This document shows positions 1 to 6,676 of a DNA stretch of 14,910 bases, one piece after another; within the stretch, counting starts at the first letter, position 1, and the number at the start of each line of letters is the position of its first letter. The notes beneath the pieces were generated by a model that worked only from the letters and a program-made list of their open reading frames with translations, ran no database searches and was not told the DNA's origin. A program made the translations under genes and the position numbers. Source of the DNA: Chloroflexota bacterium (lineage in GTDB: Bacteria > Chloroflexota > Limnocylindria > Limnocylindrales > CSP1-4); NCBI GenBank assembly GCA_021814735.1, contig JAKAHX010000011.1, positions 1-14,910 of the forward strand, read 5' to 3'.

Positions 1-348
1 GCGCCGCTTCCCGAGCGCTCGCTGGCGGACGCGCGCCTGGCGTTCGAGGGCCGTGCGCAGGTCACCGTGTCGCACCCGGAATACCTGGAGTGGAACGCAC
101 CGGGGGTCACCAAGGGCCGCGGCGTCCGGTGGCTGGCCCGGTACCTCCGGATCGCTCCCGGCCAGGTTATGGCGATCGGGGACCAGTACAACGACGCGGA
201 GATGCTCGCCGAGGTGGGGCACGGCGTGGCCATGGGCGGGGCCCCCGAGGCGGTGCGGGCGGCGGCGAGGCACGTGACCGCGCCGTTCGAGTCGGACGGC
301 GCCGCACTCGCCATCGAGGCGCTGGTGCTGGGGAGGGAGGCGGCATGA
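1..348 (+). CDS. Cof-type HAD-superfamily phosphatase, C-terminal part (5' truncated)
   Basis: The reading frame is open from the first base of the window, so the start and the N-terminal catalytic Asp motif lie outside; 115 residues remain. The visible part has the two late HAD motifs: a Thr-Lys pair (Lys38 of the fragment, motif III) and GDQYND at 60-65, the motif IV acidic cluster that binds Mg2+. The TKGRGVRWLARYL stretch before it is typical of the Cof/YbjI-like class IIB HAD hydrolases, which are usually about 270 residues and dephosphorylate small phosphorylated metabolites such as sugar phosphates or FMN-type compounds in the cytosol. The substrate cannot be told from this fragment. 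The stop codon overlaps the next start (ATGA), so it is probably translationally coupled to the Sua5 gene. Family assignment is firm; function beyond 'phosphatase' is open. Confidence 0.85.
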   Translation, partial: APLPERSLADARLAFEGRAQVTVSHPEYLEWNAPGVTKGRGVRWLARYLRIAPGQVMAIGDQYNDAEMLAEVGHGVAMGGAPEAVRAAARHVTAPFESDGAALAIEALVLGREAA

Positions 349-1037
349 CGCAGGATCCTCGACACGAGCACGGCGGGAACGATCCCGGGCGGAGGGATCT
401 CCCGTCATCGTCGCCCCGCGTGCTCCCGGCGCGGGACCCCGAGGCGATCCGTGCGGCCGTCGCGGCCCTGCAGGCGGGGGAACTGGTGGCGGTGCCGACC
501 GAGACCGTCTATGGCGTGGCCTGTCGGCTGGATGGCGCGGCCATCGAGCGGCTCCTCGACGCGAAGCGGCGCCCGCCGAACAAGGGAATCACGCTGCTGG
601 TGGACGACGTCGCGCAGGCGGCATCGGTGGCGGAGCTCCCACCGGCGGCCCGGCGCCTCGCCGAGCGCTTCTGGCCAGGACCGCTGACCCTGGTCCTTCC
701 CGTCCGGCCGGGCGTGTCGCTGCCGGAGAGCCTGACCGGCGCGAGCGGTGCCATCGGCTGTCGCGTGCCCGATCACCCCGCCCCGCGCGCCCTGGCCCGC
801 GCGCTCGGGCCGATCCCCCTCACCTCCGCCAACCTCTCGGGCGCGCCCGACGCCACCGATGCCGCGGAGGTGGTCCGGCAGCTCGGCGCCTTGATCGCCG
901 TGGTGCTGGACGACGGCCGCTCGCCCGGCGGGGTTCCCTCGACCGTGGTTCGCGTCGAGCGTGACGCCGGGCGCCCGGAGCTGCTGCGCGCCGGCGCGCT
1001 GCCCTTCGAGGCGATCCTCGAGGCGTGGCGTGGCTGA
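345..1037 (+). CDS. L-threonylcarbamoyladenylate synthase (TsaC/Sua5/YrdC family)
   Basis: The 230-residue protein is predicted to make threonylcarbamoyl-AMP from L-threonine, bicarbonate and ATP, the first step of the universal t6A37 modification of ANN-decoding tRNAs. The YrdC fold runs from about residue 26 to the end. Visible family signatures are PTETVYG at 51-57, the basic KRRPPNKG at 74-81, PGPLTLVL at 111-118, GCRVPDHP at 138-145, SANLSG at 161-166 and a GVPSTVV segment near the C-terminus. There is no extra Sua5 C-terminal domain, so it is the short TsaC-like form. The first 25 residues are polar and probably disordered. I chose ATG 345 because a GGGAGG Shine-Dalgarno lies just upstream and the ATGA overlap couples it to the HAD gene. 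An in-frame GTG at 420 would trim the tail but has no well-spaced ribosome site. Confidence 0.93.
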   Translation: MTQDPRHEHGGNDPGRRDLPSSSPRVLPARDPEAIRAAVAALQAGELVAVPTETVYGVACRLDGAAIERLLDAKRRPPNKGITLLVDDVAQAASVAELPPAARRLAERFWPGPLTLVLPVRPGVSLPESLTGASGAIGCRVPDHPAPRALARALGPIPLTSANLSGAPDATDAAEVVRQLGALIAVVLDDGRSPGGVPSTVVRVERDAGRPELLRAGALPFEAILEAWRG

Positions 1038-1150
1038 CGCCGGTGCAGCCGTGGACGCGGGGTGCGCGGGAGCCGGTCAGGGCCCGGGTGTCGGCCGCGG
1101 CACGGTCACCTGCCCAATGCGCGGCGGGATGGGCGGCCGTCCACCGCGCG

Positions 1151-1156
1151 TACACT
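1151..1156 (+). promoter_or_regulatory. Possible -10 element upstream of glyA
   Basis: The 152-bp gap between the Sua5 gene and glyA (1038-1189) is the longest in the window and holds no credible gene. TACACT at 1151-1156 is a fair match to a sigma-70-type -10 box, 33 bp before the glyA start. No recognisable -35 box lies 16-18 bp upstream (the region reads GATGGG), and there is no TG extension. An imperfect inverted repeat, CTGGTGCGCCAG, directly overlaps and follows it at 1154-1165 and could be an operator. No hairpin followed by a T-run was seen, so there is no evident terminator after the Sua5 gene. Confidence 0.3.
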
Positions 1157-1189
1157 GGTGCGCCAGTGAGCCGTGGTGAGGAGCCGCAG

Positions 1190-2518
1190 ATGAGCGTGAC
1201 GACGGGCCGGGGACTTGCCTGGGCGCCCCTCTCCGAGGTGGATCCGGAGCTCTGGGCGGCGGTCGAGGGCGAGCGCGACCGCCAGCGCTGGAAGCTCGAG
1301 CTGATCGCCAGTGAGAACTACGTCTACCGCGCCGTGCTGGAGGCGCAGGGCACGTGGCTCACCAACAAGTACGCCGAGGGGCTCCCCGGGAAGCGCTACT
1401 ACGGTGGCTGCGAGTACGTCGACGTGGCCGAGCGGCTGGCGCAGGACCGCGCCCTCGCTCTCTTCCCGGGCGCTGAGCACGTCAACGTGCAGCCCCACTC
1501 GGGAGCACAGGCCAACATGGCCGCCTACCTCGCCGTCCTCGATCACGGCGACCGGATCATGGGCCTCTCGCTCGCCCACGGCGGACACCTCACCCACGGG
1601 TCGCCGGTCAACTTCAGCGGCAAGTGGTTCGAGGTCCACAGCTACGGCGTGGCGCCCGGCACCGAGGTCCTGGACTACGACGAGGTGGAGCGCGCGGCCC
1701 GGGAGGTCCGGCCGCGGATGCTGGTCGCGGGAGCCTCGGCGTACCCGCGCACACTCGACTTCGAGCGGCTGGCCGCCATCGCGCACGACATCGGCGCGGT
1801 GCTCTTCGTGGACATGGCCCACATCGCCGGGCTCATCGCCGCCGGCCTCCACCCCTCGCCGTTCCCCCACGCCGACCTCGTGACCACCACCACCCACAAG
1901 ACCCTGCGTGGCCCCCGGGGCGGGCTCGTGTTCAGCCGCGAGGACCTGCCAGCGGAGCTCAAGGCCAACTACCCGAAGCTCGCGAAGACCACCCTCGCCG
2001 CGGCGGTGGACAAGAGCGTCTTCCCGGGCGTGCAGGGCGGCCCGCTCATGCACGTGATCGCGGCCAAGGCGGTGGCACTGCTCCTTGCCGCCACGCCCGA
2101 GTACCGCGAGGACCAGCGCCGCACGGTGGCCAATGCCCAGGAGCTCGCCCTCGCGCTGCGCGACCGCGGCGCCCGGCTCGTCTCGGGCGGCACCGACACG
2201 CACCTCATGCTGGTGGACGTGACCCCGCTCGGCGTGACCGGGCGCGAGGCCGAGGCGACCCTCGACGAGGTCGGCATCACCGTCAACAAGAACGCCATCC
2301 CCTTCGATCGCAACCCGCCCAACATCGCCTCGGGGATCCGCGTCGGCTCGCCCGCGGTCACCACGCGCGGCATGGGCCCGGCCGAGATGCGGCAGATCGG
2401 CGGGCTGATCGTCGACGCGATCGAGGGCCGCGCCGATCCCGCGGTGGGTGCTCGCGTGGCCGGTGCCGTCCACGAGATCTGCGCCCGCTTCCCCGTGCCG
2501 GGGCTTCCTGAAGCGTGA
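1190..2518 (+). CDS. glyA: Serine hydroxymethyltransferase
   Basis: GlyA is a cytosolic PLP enzyme that interconverts serine plus tetrahydrofolate with glycine plus 5,10-methylene-THF, the main source of one-carbon units. The 442-residue length is normal for the family (about 410-440). Motifs in order: the LIASEN segment near the N-terminus, [25 protein letters not shown], the DMAHIAG stretch carrying the PLP-contacting Asp and His, and [14 protein letters not shown] with the Schiff-base lysine at Lys237 (Lys229 in E. coli). The frame is open further upstream to 1025, but ATG 1190 fits the family N-terminus and has a strong GTGAGGAG ribosome site at 1176-1183 with 6-nt spacing. The stop overlaps the next gene's GTG start. 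A glyA next to a WecA-type gene and the atp operon is also known in streptomycetes. Confidence 0.97.
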   Translation: MSVTTGRGLAWAPLSEVDPELWAAVEGERDRQRWKLELIASENYVYRAVLEAQGTWLTNKYAEGLPGKRYYGGCEYVDVAERLAQDRALALFPGAEHVNVQPHSGAQANMAAYLAVLDHGDRIMGLSLAHGGHLTHGSPVNFSGKWFEVHSYGVAPGTEVLDYDEVERAAREVRPRMLVAGASAYPRTLDFERLAAIAHDIGAVLFVDMAHIAGLIAAGLHPSPFPHADLVTTTTHKTLRGPRGGLVFSREDLPAELKANYPKLAKTTLAAAVDKSVFPGVQGGPLMHVIAAKAVALLLAATPEYREDQRRTVANAQELALALRDRGARLVSGGTDTHLMLVDVTPLGVTGREAEATLDEVGITVNKNAIPFDRNPPNIASGIRVGSPAVTTRGMGPAEMRQIGGLIVDAIEGRADPAVGARVAGAVHEICARFPVPGLPEA

Positions 2519-3813
2519 CCCCCGAGGGAGCCGAGGCGCTCCCGCTCGCGCTCGCCGGGCTGGTCCTCGCGGCGCTGGTCGCGTTCCTGCTCACGCCGCT
2601 CGCCGCCCGGCTCGCCACCGCGGTCGGCGCGGTGGACCGGCCGGGGGCCCGGCGCATCCACCGCGCCGTGACCCCGCGCGGCGGCGGTCTCGCCGTGGCC
2701 ACCGCCTTCGTGCTCGTCGGCATCGCGCTTCTCTGGTACGAGCGGAGCTCGGACGTGGTCTCGGCCTCGTACCGGCCCCAGCCGGCGCAGCTCGTCGCGC
2801 TCATCGCCGGCGCCGCGCTCGCGGCGCTGCTGGGGTTCGTGGACGATCGCAGGGACCTGCGCGCCCGCTGGCAGTTCCTGGGTCAGCTCGCGCTCGCCCT
2901 CCTCGCCGTCGCGGCCGGGATGCGGATCGGCTTCATCAACAACCCGTTGGCGGGTGCGACGATCACGTTCGGGGGCACGGTCGGGGCCGTCCTCACCGTC
3001 TTCTGGATCGTCGGGATGATCAACAGCATCAACTTCATCGATGGCCTCGACGGCCTCTCCAGCGGGATCGCCATGATCGCGGCCCTGACGCTGGGCGGCA
3101 TCTCCTTCACCACCAGCCAGAACCAGCCGGTGGTCGCGATCCTCTGCTTCACGCTGGCCGGCGCACTGGCGGGGTTCCTGCCCTGGAACTTCCACCCGGC
3201 GCGGATCTTCGTGGGGACCGCGGGCGTCTTCGTGATCGGCTACACGCTGGCCATCCTCTCGCTCCTGGGCACCGCGAAGGTGGCGGTGGCGCTGCTGGTG
3301 CTCGGCGTGCCGATCATCGACACGTTCTGGATCATCGTTCGGCGCCTTGCGCAGGGCTCCTCCCCGTTCGCGCCGGACCGGGGGCACTTCCATCACCGGC
3401 TCCTGGACCTCGGTCTGGGCCACCGCGAGGCCGTGCTGCTGATCTACGCCATCTGTGCGCTGCTCGCGCTCCTGAGCTTCCGGCTCTCCGGGACCGGGCA
3501 GATGTACGCGTTCCTGGGGATCGTGGTGGGCGGCGGCCTGGTGCTCTACCTGCTCACCGCCCGGGCGCGGGTGATGGGATCGAGCGGGCTCGATCCCCAC
3601 GCCTACGAGGAGGAGGACGGGAACGGTGCGCCGGTCGGTGGCGCCGTGACGAAGCGGCCGACGGCCGGCGGTGCGGGGGCCGGCGACGCTGCGGCCAGCG
3701 GGATCGCGGTCGGGGCAGCCTCCGTCACCGGCCCGGAGGCCGGCGGCATCGCGCCCGCCAGCGTCGAAGCGGCGCCCCGGTCGGAACGGTCGCGGTCAGA
3801 GCCGGACGGCTGA
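2515..3813 (+). CDS. Polyprenyl-phosphate GlcNAc-1-phosphate transferase (WecA/TagO/Rfe, MraY superfamily)
   Basis: The 432-residue membrane protein belongs to the family that transfers GlcNAc-1-phosphate from UDP-GlcNAc to undecaprenyl phosphate at the inner face of the membrane, starting synthesis of secondary wall polymers or surface glycans. About ten hydrophobic segments alternate with the family's cytoplasmic motifs: [19 protein letters not shown] after the first helix, the metal-binding Asp pair at 110-111 (FVDDRRDL), NFIDGLDGL at 173-181 and HFHHRL at 291-296. The HFHH motif and the lack of peptidoglycan-type features favour WecA/TagO over MraY. The last roughly 80 residues form an Ala/Gly/Pro-rich, charged tail not needed for the fold. 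The GTG start overlaps the glyA stop (GTGA), implying translational coupling. Exact acceptor and polymer are inferred from the family only. Confidence 0.92.
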   Translation: MTPEGAEALPLALAGLVLAALVAFLLTPLAARLATAVGAVDRPGARRIHRAVTPRGGGLAVATAFVLVGIALLWYERSSDVVSASYRPQPAQLVALIAGAALAALLGFVDDRRDLRARWQFLGQLALALLAVAAGMRIGFINNPLAGATITFGGTVGAVLTVFWIVGMINSINFIDGLDGLSSGIAMIAALTLGGISFTTSQNQPVVAILCFTLAGALAGFLPWNFHPARIFVGTAGVFVIGYTLAILSLLGTAKVAVALLVLGVPIIDTFWIIVRRLAQGSSPFAPDRGHFHHRLLDLGLGHREAVLLIYAICALLALLSFRLSGTGQMYAFLGIVVGGGLVLYLLTARARVMGSSGLDPHAYEEEDGNGAPVGGAVTKRPTAGGAGAGDAAASGIAVGAASVTGPEAGGIAPASVEAAPRSERSRSEPDG

Positions 3814-3853
3814 GCCGTGGGCGATGTCGCGGGTGCTCCGCGGGGGGCGCGGC

Positions 3854-3889
3854 ATGGTAGCATCGGTGGCCACTGCTATACTCTCGCGG
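3854..3889 (+). promoter_or_regulatory. Probable promoter of the atp operon (extended -10)
   Basis: The 92-bp gap between the WecA-type gene and atpI contains TGCTATACT at 3874-3882, an extended -10 (TG, one base, then TATACT) that matches the sigma-70/SigA consensus at five of six core positions. The stretch 17 bp upstream (ATGGTA, 3854-3859) is only a half match to TTGACA, which fits extended -10 promoters that tolerate a weak -35. Transcription would start near 3889, leaving a leader of about 17 nt before atpI. GTGGCCAC at 3866-3873 is a perfect 8-bp palindrome inside the spacer and could be an operator or chance. No terminator-like hairpin with a T-run precedes it, so read-through from glyA-wecA is possible. 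Confidence 0.55.
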
Positions 3890-3905
3890 CTTTGCCGGGT
3901 GACGA

Positions 3906-4127
3906 GTGCGCGAGCCTGGTCGAGTCGGTGCGTATCTGGCCCTGTTCTCCGAGATCGGTGCCGCCTTCGCGACCACCATCCTGGCGTTCGTCCTGGCCGG
4001 CGCGTGGGTCGACCAACAGCTGCATACGCTGCCAGTCTTCCTGCTGGTGGGATCGATCCTCGGGCTCGCGACCGGTGGGCTCGTCGTGATCCGGATCATC
4101 AACCGGTTCCTGGCGCGGTACCAGTAG
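3906..4127 (+). CDS. atpI: ATP synthase protein I (AtpI/AtpZ-like small membrane protein)
   Basis: This 73-residue protein has two hydrophobic helices, about residues 13-32 and 43-63, with the conserved AGAWVDQQLHTLPVF linker and a LVGSILGLATGG second helix. That layout fits the 'putative F0F1-ATPase subunit' family (AtpI/AtpZ). Family members help assemble the c-ring or carry Mg2+/Ca2+ alongside the synthase; they are not part of the catalytic core. GTG 3906 is the earliest start possible because an in-frame TGA sits at 3900-3902. GGTGA at 3898-3902 can pair with the 3' end of 16S rRNA, giving a short leader after the promoter. First gene of the atp operon, as in most bacteria. Confidence 0.8.
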   Translation: MREPGRVGAYLALFSEIGAAFATTILAFVLAGAWVDQQLHTLPVFLLVGSILGLATGGLVVIRIINRFLARYQ

Positions 4128-4136
4128 TCAAGTTCC

Positions 4137-4156
4137 GGCGCGGCGGCCGCCGCGCC
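4137..4156. other. 20-bp perfect GC-only palindrome between atpI and atpB
   Basis: Positions 4137-4156 read identically on both strands: ten G/C base pairs each side of the centre at 4146/4147, including a NotI-type core at 4143-4150. In RNA it would fold into an 8-bp GC stem with a GGCC tetraloop. It starts 9 nt after the atpI stop and ends 8 nt before the atpB ribosome site (GGGAG, 4165-4169). No T-run follows, so it is not a classical intrinsic terminator. It could be a pause or attenuation site, an RNA-processing or stability hairpin, or a protein-binding site. Function is inferred; the symmetry is seen directly. Confidence 0.6.
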
Positions 4157-4173
4157 CATGGTGTGGGAGTGAC

Positions 4174-5208
4174 GTGACGAGCGAGTTGTCGCCCGCCGAG
4201 TCGATCGGGCAGGGGGAGGCGGTCCAGCCCGCCCCGCGCCCGCGTTCCCGTCGGCCACTCTGGATCGCCGCCGCGGCCGTGGTCGTCGTGGATGCGCTCG
4301 CGGTGATCCTGGACGCACCGAGCGGCTTCCCTAACCCGAAGGTCACCATCCTCCAGAACCTGGAGCCGGTGCCCCCCAACGTGGTGTGGGACTTCGCCCC
4401 CAACAGCCCGGTCGCCAACGCGCCCCTGGTGGTGGACTTCCACCCCAGCATCACCTCGAGCATCCTCGCCTCGTGGCTGGTGATCGCCGCGCTGCTCGTC
4501 CTCTCGATCGCCGCGACCCGCCGGATGACGCTGGTCCCCGGCGGGCTGCAGAACCTGTTCGAGTGGATCTACGAGCAGTTCGCCAACTTCGCCGAGGGAC
4601 TGGGCGGGCCGGGTGCCAGGCCCTACGTCAGCCTCTTCTCCGCGTTCTTCCTCTTCATCATGGTCGCGAACTGGACGGACCTGGTCCTCTTCGGCGACAA
4701 GATCAGCGCGCTGCGCACCCCCACCAGCGACCTCAATGTCACCATCGGGCTGGCCCTGGTGACGTTCGTGCTCACCCACGTCGAGGGGATGCGCGCGCTC
4801 GGGGTGGGGGGCTACATCGGCAAGTTCATCAACCTGAGCGGCTTCCGACGGGGGGTCGCGGACGGGCTCATCGACCTCTACGTGGGGCTGATCGAGTTCC
4901 TCCTCGAGTTCTTCAAGCCCGTCACGCTCTCCTTCCGTCTCTTCGGGAACCTGTACGGCGGCGGGATCATGCTGGGCGTCTTCACCGCACTCATCATCGC
5001 CTTCGTGCCGGTCCCGTTCGTGGCCCTCGAGGGCTTCATCGGGTTCATCCAGGCCCTGATCTTCGCGTCGCTGACCCTGATGTACATCCTGACCGCGATC
5101 GAGAGCCACCACGAGGAGGAGCACGCCGCGCCAGCGTTCGCCACGGAACCCGAGGGTGACGTCGGGCCGCCACTCGGCGCAGGGTCCGCACCCGGGCCCG
5201 CGCACTGA
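4174..5208 (+). CDS. atpB: F0F1 ATP synthase subunit a
   Basis: Subunit a is the Fo stator channel through which protons reach and leave the c-ring. The 344-residue protein has the signature VTLSFRLFGNLYGGG with the essential arginine at Arg255 (Arg210 in E. coli) and Asn259, plus a conserved Gln293 in FIGFIQALIF, followed by a His/Glu-rich C-terminal tail. It is longer than E. coli's 271 residues: a polar N-terminus, an extra hydrophobic helix at about 29-46 and an extracytoplasmic stretch of some 50 residues precede the usual first core helix at about 96-114. At the position of E. coli Glu219 there is Gly264, while Glu286 stands at the position of His245. Start GTG 4174 is supported by GGGAG at 4165-4169. 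No other start gives a better family fit. Confidence 0.96.
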   Translation: MTSELSPAESIGQGEAVQPAPRPRSRRPLWIAAAAVVVVDALAVILDAPSGFPNPKVTILQNLEPVPPNVVWDFAPNSPVANAPLVVDFHPSITSSILASWLVIAALLVLSIAATRRMTLVPGGLQNLFEWIYEQFANFAEGLGGPGARPYVSLFSAFFLFIMVANWTDLVLFGDKISALRTPTSDLNVTIGLALVTFVLTHVEGMRALGVGGYIGKFINLSGFRRGVADGLIDLYVGLIEFLLEFFKPVTLSFRLFGNLYGGGIMLGVFTALIIAFVPVPFVALEGFIGFIQALIFASLTLMYILTAIESHHEEEHAAPAFATEPEGDVGPPLGAGSAPGPAH

Positions 5209-5217
5209 CAGTCGAAG

Positions 5218-5247
5218 CCCCCGGCCCTCGCGGAGGAGGGAGAGGGG
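5218..5247 (+). other. Hairpin in the atpB-atpE leader
   Basis: The 64-nt gap before atpE can fold: CCCTC 5225-5229 pairs with GAGGG 5236-5240 around a 6-nt loop, and after a small internal bulge CCCC 5219-5222 pairs with GGGG 5244-5247. The ribosome site GGAGG (5256-5260) lies just downstream and stays unpaired. In E. coli, the sequence ahead of atpE is known to boost translation so that enough c subunits are made for the ring; this element sits in the matching place. That parallel is an inference, and the fold is by eye only. Confidence 0.45.
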
Positions 5248-5272
5248 AGCACATTGGAGGGTCGCACGGAAC

Positions 5273-5497
5273 ATGAATGGTGATGTCGCGATGCTCGGGG
5301 CCGGCCTTGCCGCCCTCGGGGTGATCGGTCCCGGCATCGGGATCGGGATCCTGACCGGCATGTCGACCAGCGCGATGGGCCGCAACCCCGACGCGGCGTC
5401 CACGATCCGGGCCACGTTCATCCTGGGCGCGGCGTTTGCCGAAGGACTCGGGATCCTGGCCTTCGTGGTGGGCGTGCTGATCGTCTTCCTCAAGTAG
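5273..5497 (+). CDS. atpE: F0F1 ATP synthase subunit c
   Basis: The 74-residue proteolipid forms the rotating c-ring. Two helices (about 5-29 and 44-73) are joined by the polar loop GRNP at 36-39, a common version of RQP. The ion-binding carboxylate is Glu57 in FAEGLGILAF. Helix 1 has the glycine pattern GPGIGIG at 19-25. Na+-type rings carry Gln in helix 1 and Ser/Thr after the Glu; here the matching positions are Ile24 and Gly58, so a proton-driven ring is predicted. The frame is open upstream to 5156, but those residues are arginine-rich and unlike the family. ATG 5273 gives the standard length. The best ribosome site, GGAGG 5256-5260, has a rather long 12-nt spacing. Confidence 0.96.
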   Translation: MNGDVAMLGAGLAALGVIGPGIGIGILTGMSTSAMGRNPDAASTIRATFILGAAFAEGLGILAFVVGVLIVFLK

Positions 5498-5527
5498 CCT
5501 CGGCCGGTATCCCGGAAAGGTCGACAC

Positions 5528-6118
5528 GTGTACGCGCTTGCCGCTGGCGGATTCCACCTGCCGGGCCCTGTCCTGGCGGAGGCCTCCAGCTCCGGGCTGG
5601 TCTTCAACGGCTTCTGGATCCTCATCGCCGCCGTCAACTTCGTCTTCTTCCTGGTCGTCCTCCAGCAGTTCGCCTTCGGTCCGGTGACCCGCATCCTTGC
5701 CGAACGGCGGGAGCGGGTCGAGCAGGGCCTGCGTGACGCCGACGCGGCGCGGAAGGAGCGCGAGGAGACCGCCCTGGACCGGAACCGGGTCCTCTCGGAG
5801 GCCCGCCACGAGGCCAACGAGATCATCCTGCGGGCCCAGAAGGGGGCAGAGGAGGTCCGGGCGCGGGACCTCGAGGCCGTCCACGAGGAGATCGAACGGC
5901 TCCGTCAGCAGGCGGCGGCCGAGATCGACGCGGAGCGGCAGCGGGCCCTCGCCGACGTGCGCGCCCAGATCGCCGACCTCGCCCTCCGGGCCGCCGGTCG
6001 CGTGGTGGGCGAGACCATGACGGCCGAGCGCGAACGGCGCCTGGTCGAGCAGTTCCTCGCCGAGACGGCGCCGGGGGCCGCGGCCGGAGGCGGATCCGCC
6101 GGCGGGGCCGCGAACTGA
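5528..6118 (+). CDS. atpF: F0F1 ATP synthase subunit b
   Basis: Subunit b is the peripheral stalk that holds F1 to subunit a. The 196-residue protein has a short N-terminal extracytoplasmic segment, one membrane helix at about 26-48, then a long charged helix (about 55-170) with Glu/Arg/Ala-rich heptad character, beginning with the family-typical FGPVTRILAERRERVEQGL. The last 20 residues are Ala/Gly-rich and probably flexible. It is longer than E. coli b (156) but similar to actinobacterial and Chloroflexota versions. There is one b gene and no b' copy, so a b homodimer is expected. GTG 5528 is preceded by GAAAGG at 5515-5520 with 7-nt spacing. The stop shares one base with the atpH start (TGATG). 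Confidence 0.93.
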   Translation: MYALAAGGFHLPGPVLAEASSSGLVFNGFWILIAAVNFVFFLVVLQQFAFGPVTRILAERRERVEQGLRDADAARKEREETALDRNRVLSEARHEANEIILRAQKGAEEVRARDLEAVHEEIERLRQQAAAEIDAERQRALADVRAQIADLALRAAGRVVGETMTAERERRLVEQFLAETAPGAAAGGGSAGGAAN

Positions 6119-6663
6119 TGCCCAGATCGAGCACCGACGCCCGCCGCTATGCCGAGGCCGCCTTCGAGGTGGCCCGCGACGCGGACGCGATCGCTGCCTG
6201 GAACGATGCGCTGGCTAGGGCGACCGCGGCCTTCGCGGATCCGCGCGTGGCCGAGGTGCTGACCAACCCGACACTCTCGGCTGCGGCCCGGCAGGCGCTC
6301 CTGCAGCGGGTGCTGGTCCAGCCGCTCCCTGACACCGTCCTCAACCTGGTCGGGCTGCTCATGGTGCGGCGCCGGATCGAGCTGCTCCCCCTGGTGGCGG
6401 CCGAGTTCCAGCGCCTGGTGGACCGCCACGAGGGTGTCAGCCGGGCGGTCGTCACCAGCGCGGCGGAGCTCACCGCCGACGAGCGGCGCGAGCTCGAGGA
6501 GCGCCTGGTGCAGCTCACCGGCGGGCCCGTGCGCCTGGCCACCGACATCGATCCGTCCCTGCTCGGCGGGGTCGTCGTCCGCCTCGGCGACCGCCTCTAC
6601 GACGGCAGCGTCCGCGGGCGCCTCGAGCGGCTGCGCAGTCGGCTCGTCTCGGGCGCTCTCTAG
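6118..6663 (+). CDS. atpH: F0F1 ATP synthase subunit delta
   Basis: Delta caps the top of the F1 hexamer and binds the b stalk (OSCP in mitochondria). The 181-residue length is typical. The N-terminal helical domain opens with the conserved [12 protein letters not shown] and has the NP turn of the LTNP segment. The C-terminal part has the family signature [22 protein letters not shown], where the DGS and Arg-Leu pattern is the best-conserved part of AtpH. It starts at ATG 6118, overlapping the atpF stop by one base, so re-initiation after atpF is likely; no independent ribosome site stands out. It is separate from b, unlike the mycobacterial delta-b fusion, which argues against a mycobacterial source. 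Confidence 0.95.
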   Translation: MPRSSTDARRYAEAAFEVARDADAIAAWNDALARATAAFADPRVAEVLTNPTLSAAARQALLQRVLVQPLPDTVLNLVGLLMVRRRIELLPLVAAEFQRLVDRHEGVSRAVVTSAAELTADERRELEERLVQLTGGPVRLATDIDPSLLGGVVVRLGDRLYDGSVRGRLERLRSRLVSGAL

Positions 6664-6676
6664 GAGACCCACAGGC

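Noticed and set aside
1038..1189. Small gene or RNA in the gap before glyA.
   Set aside because: Frames here are shadows of flanking genes, and no tRNA-like or riboswitch-like fold was recognised by eye. Glycine or THF riboswitch features were not seen.
2448..3860. A 470-codon plus-strand frame overlapping glyA and the WecA-type gene.
   Set aside because: It is an out-of-frame shadow of the WecA-type gene, Arg/Gly-rich with no motif; the correct frame has all family motifs.
4137..4156. Intrinsic terminator after atpI.
   Set aside because: There is a strong GC stem but no T-run after it, and the synthase genes continue directly downstream.
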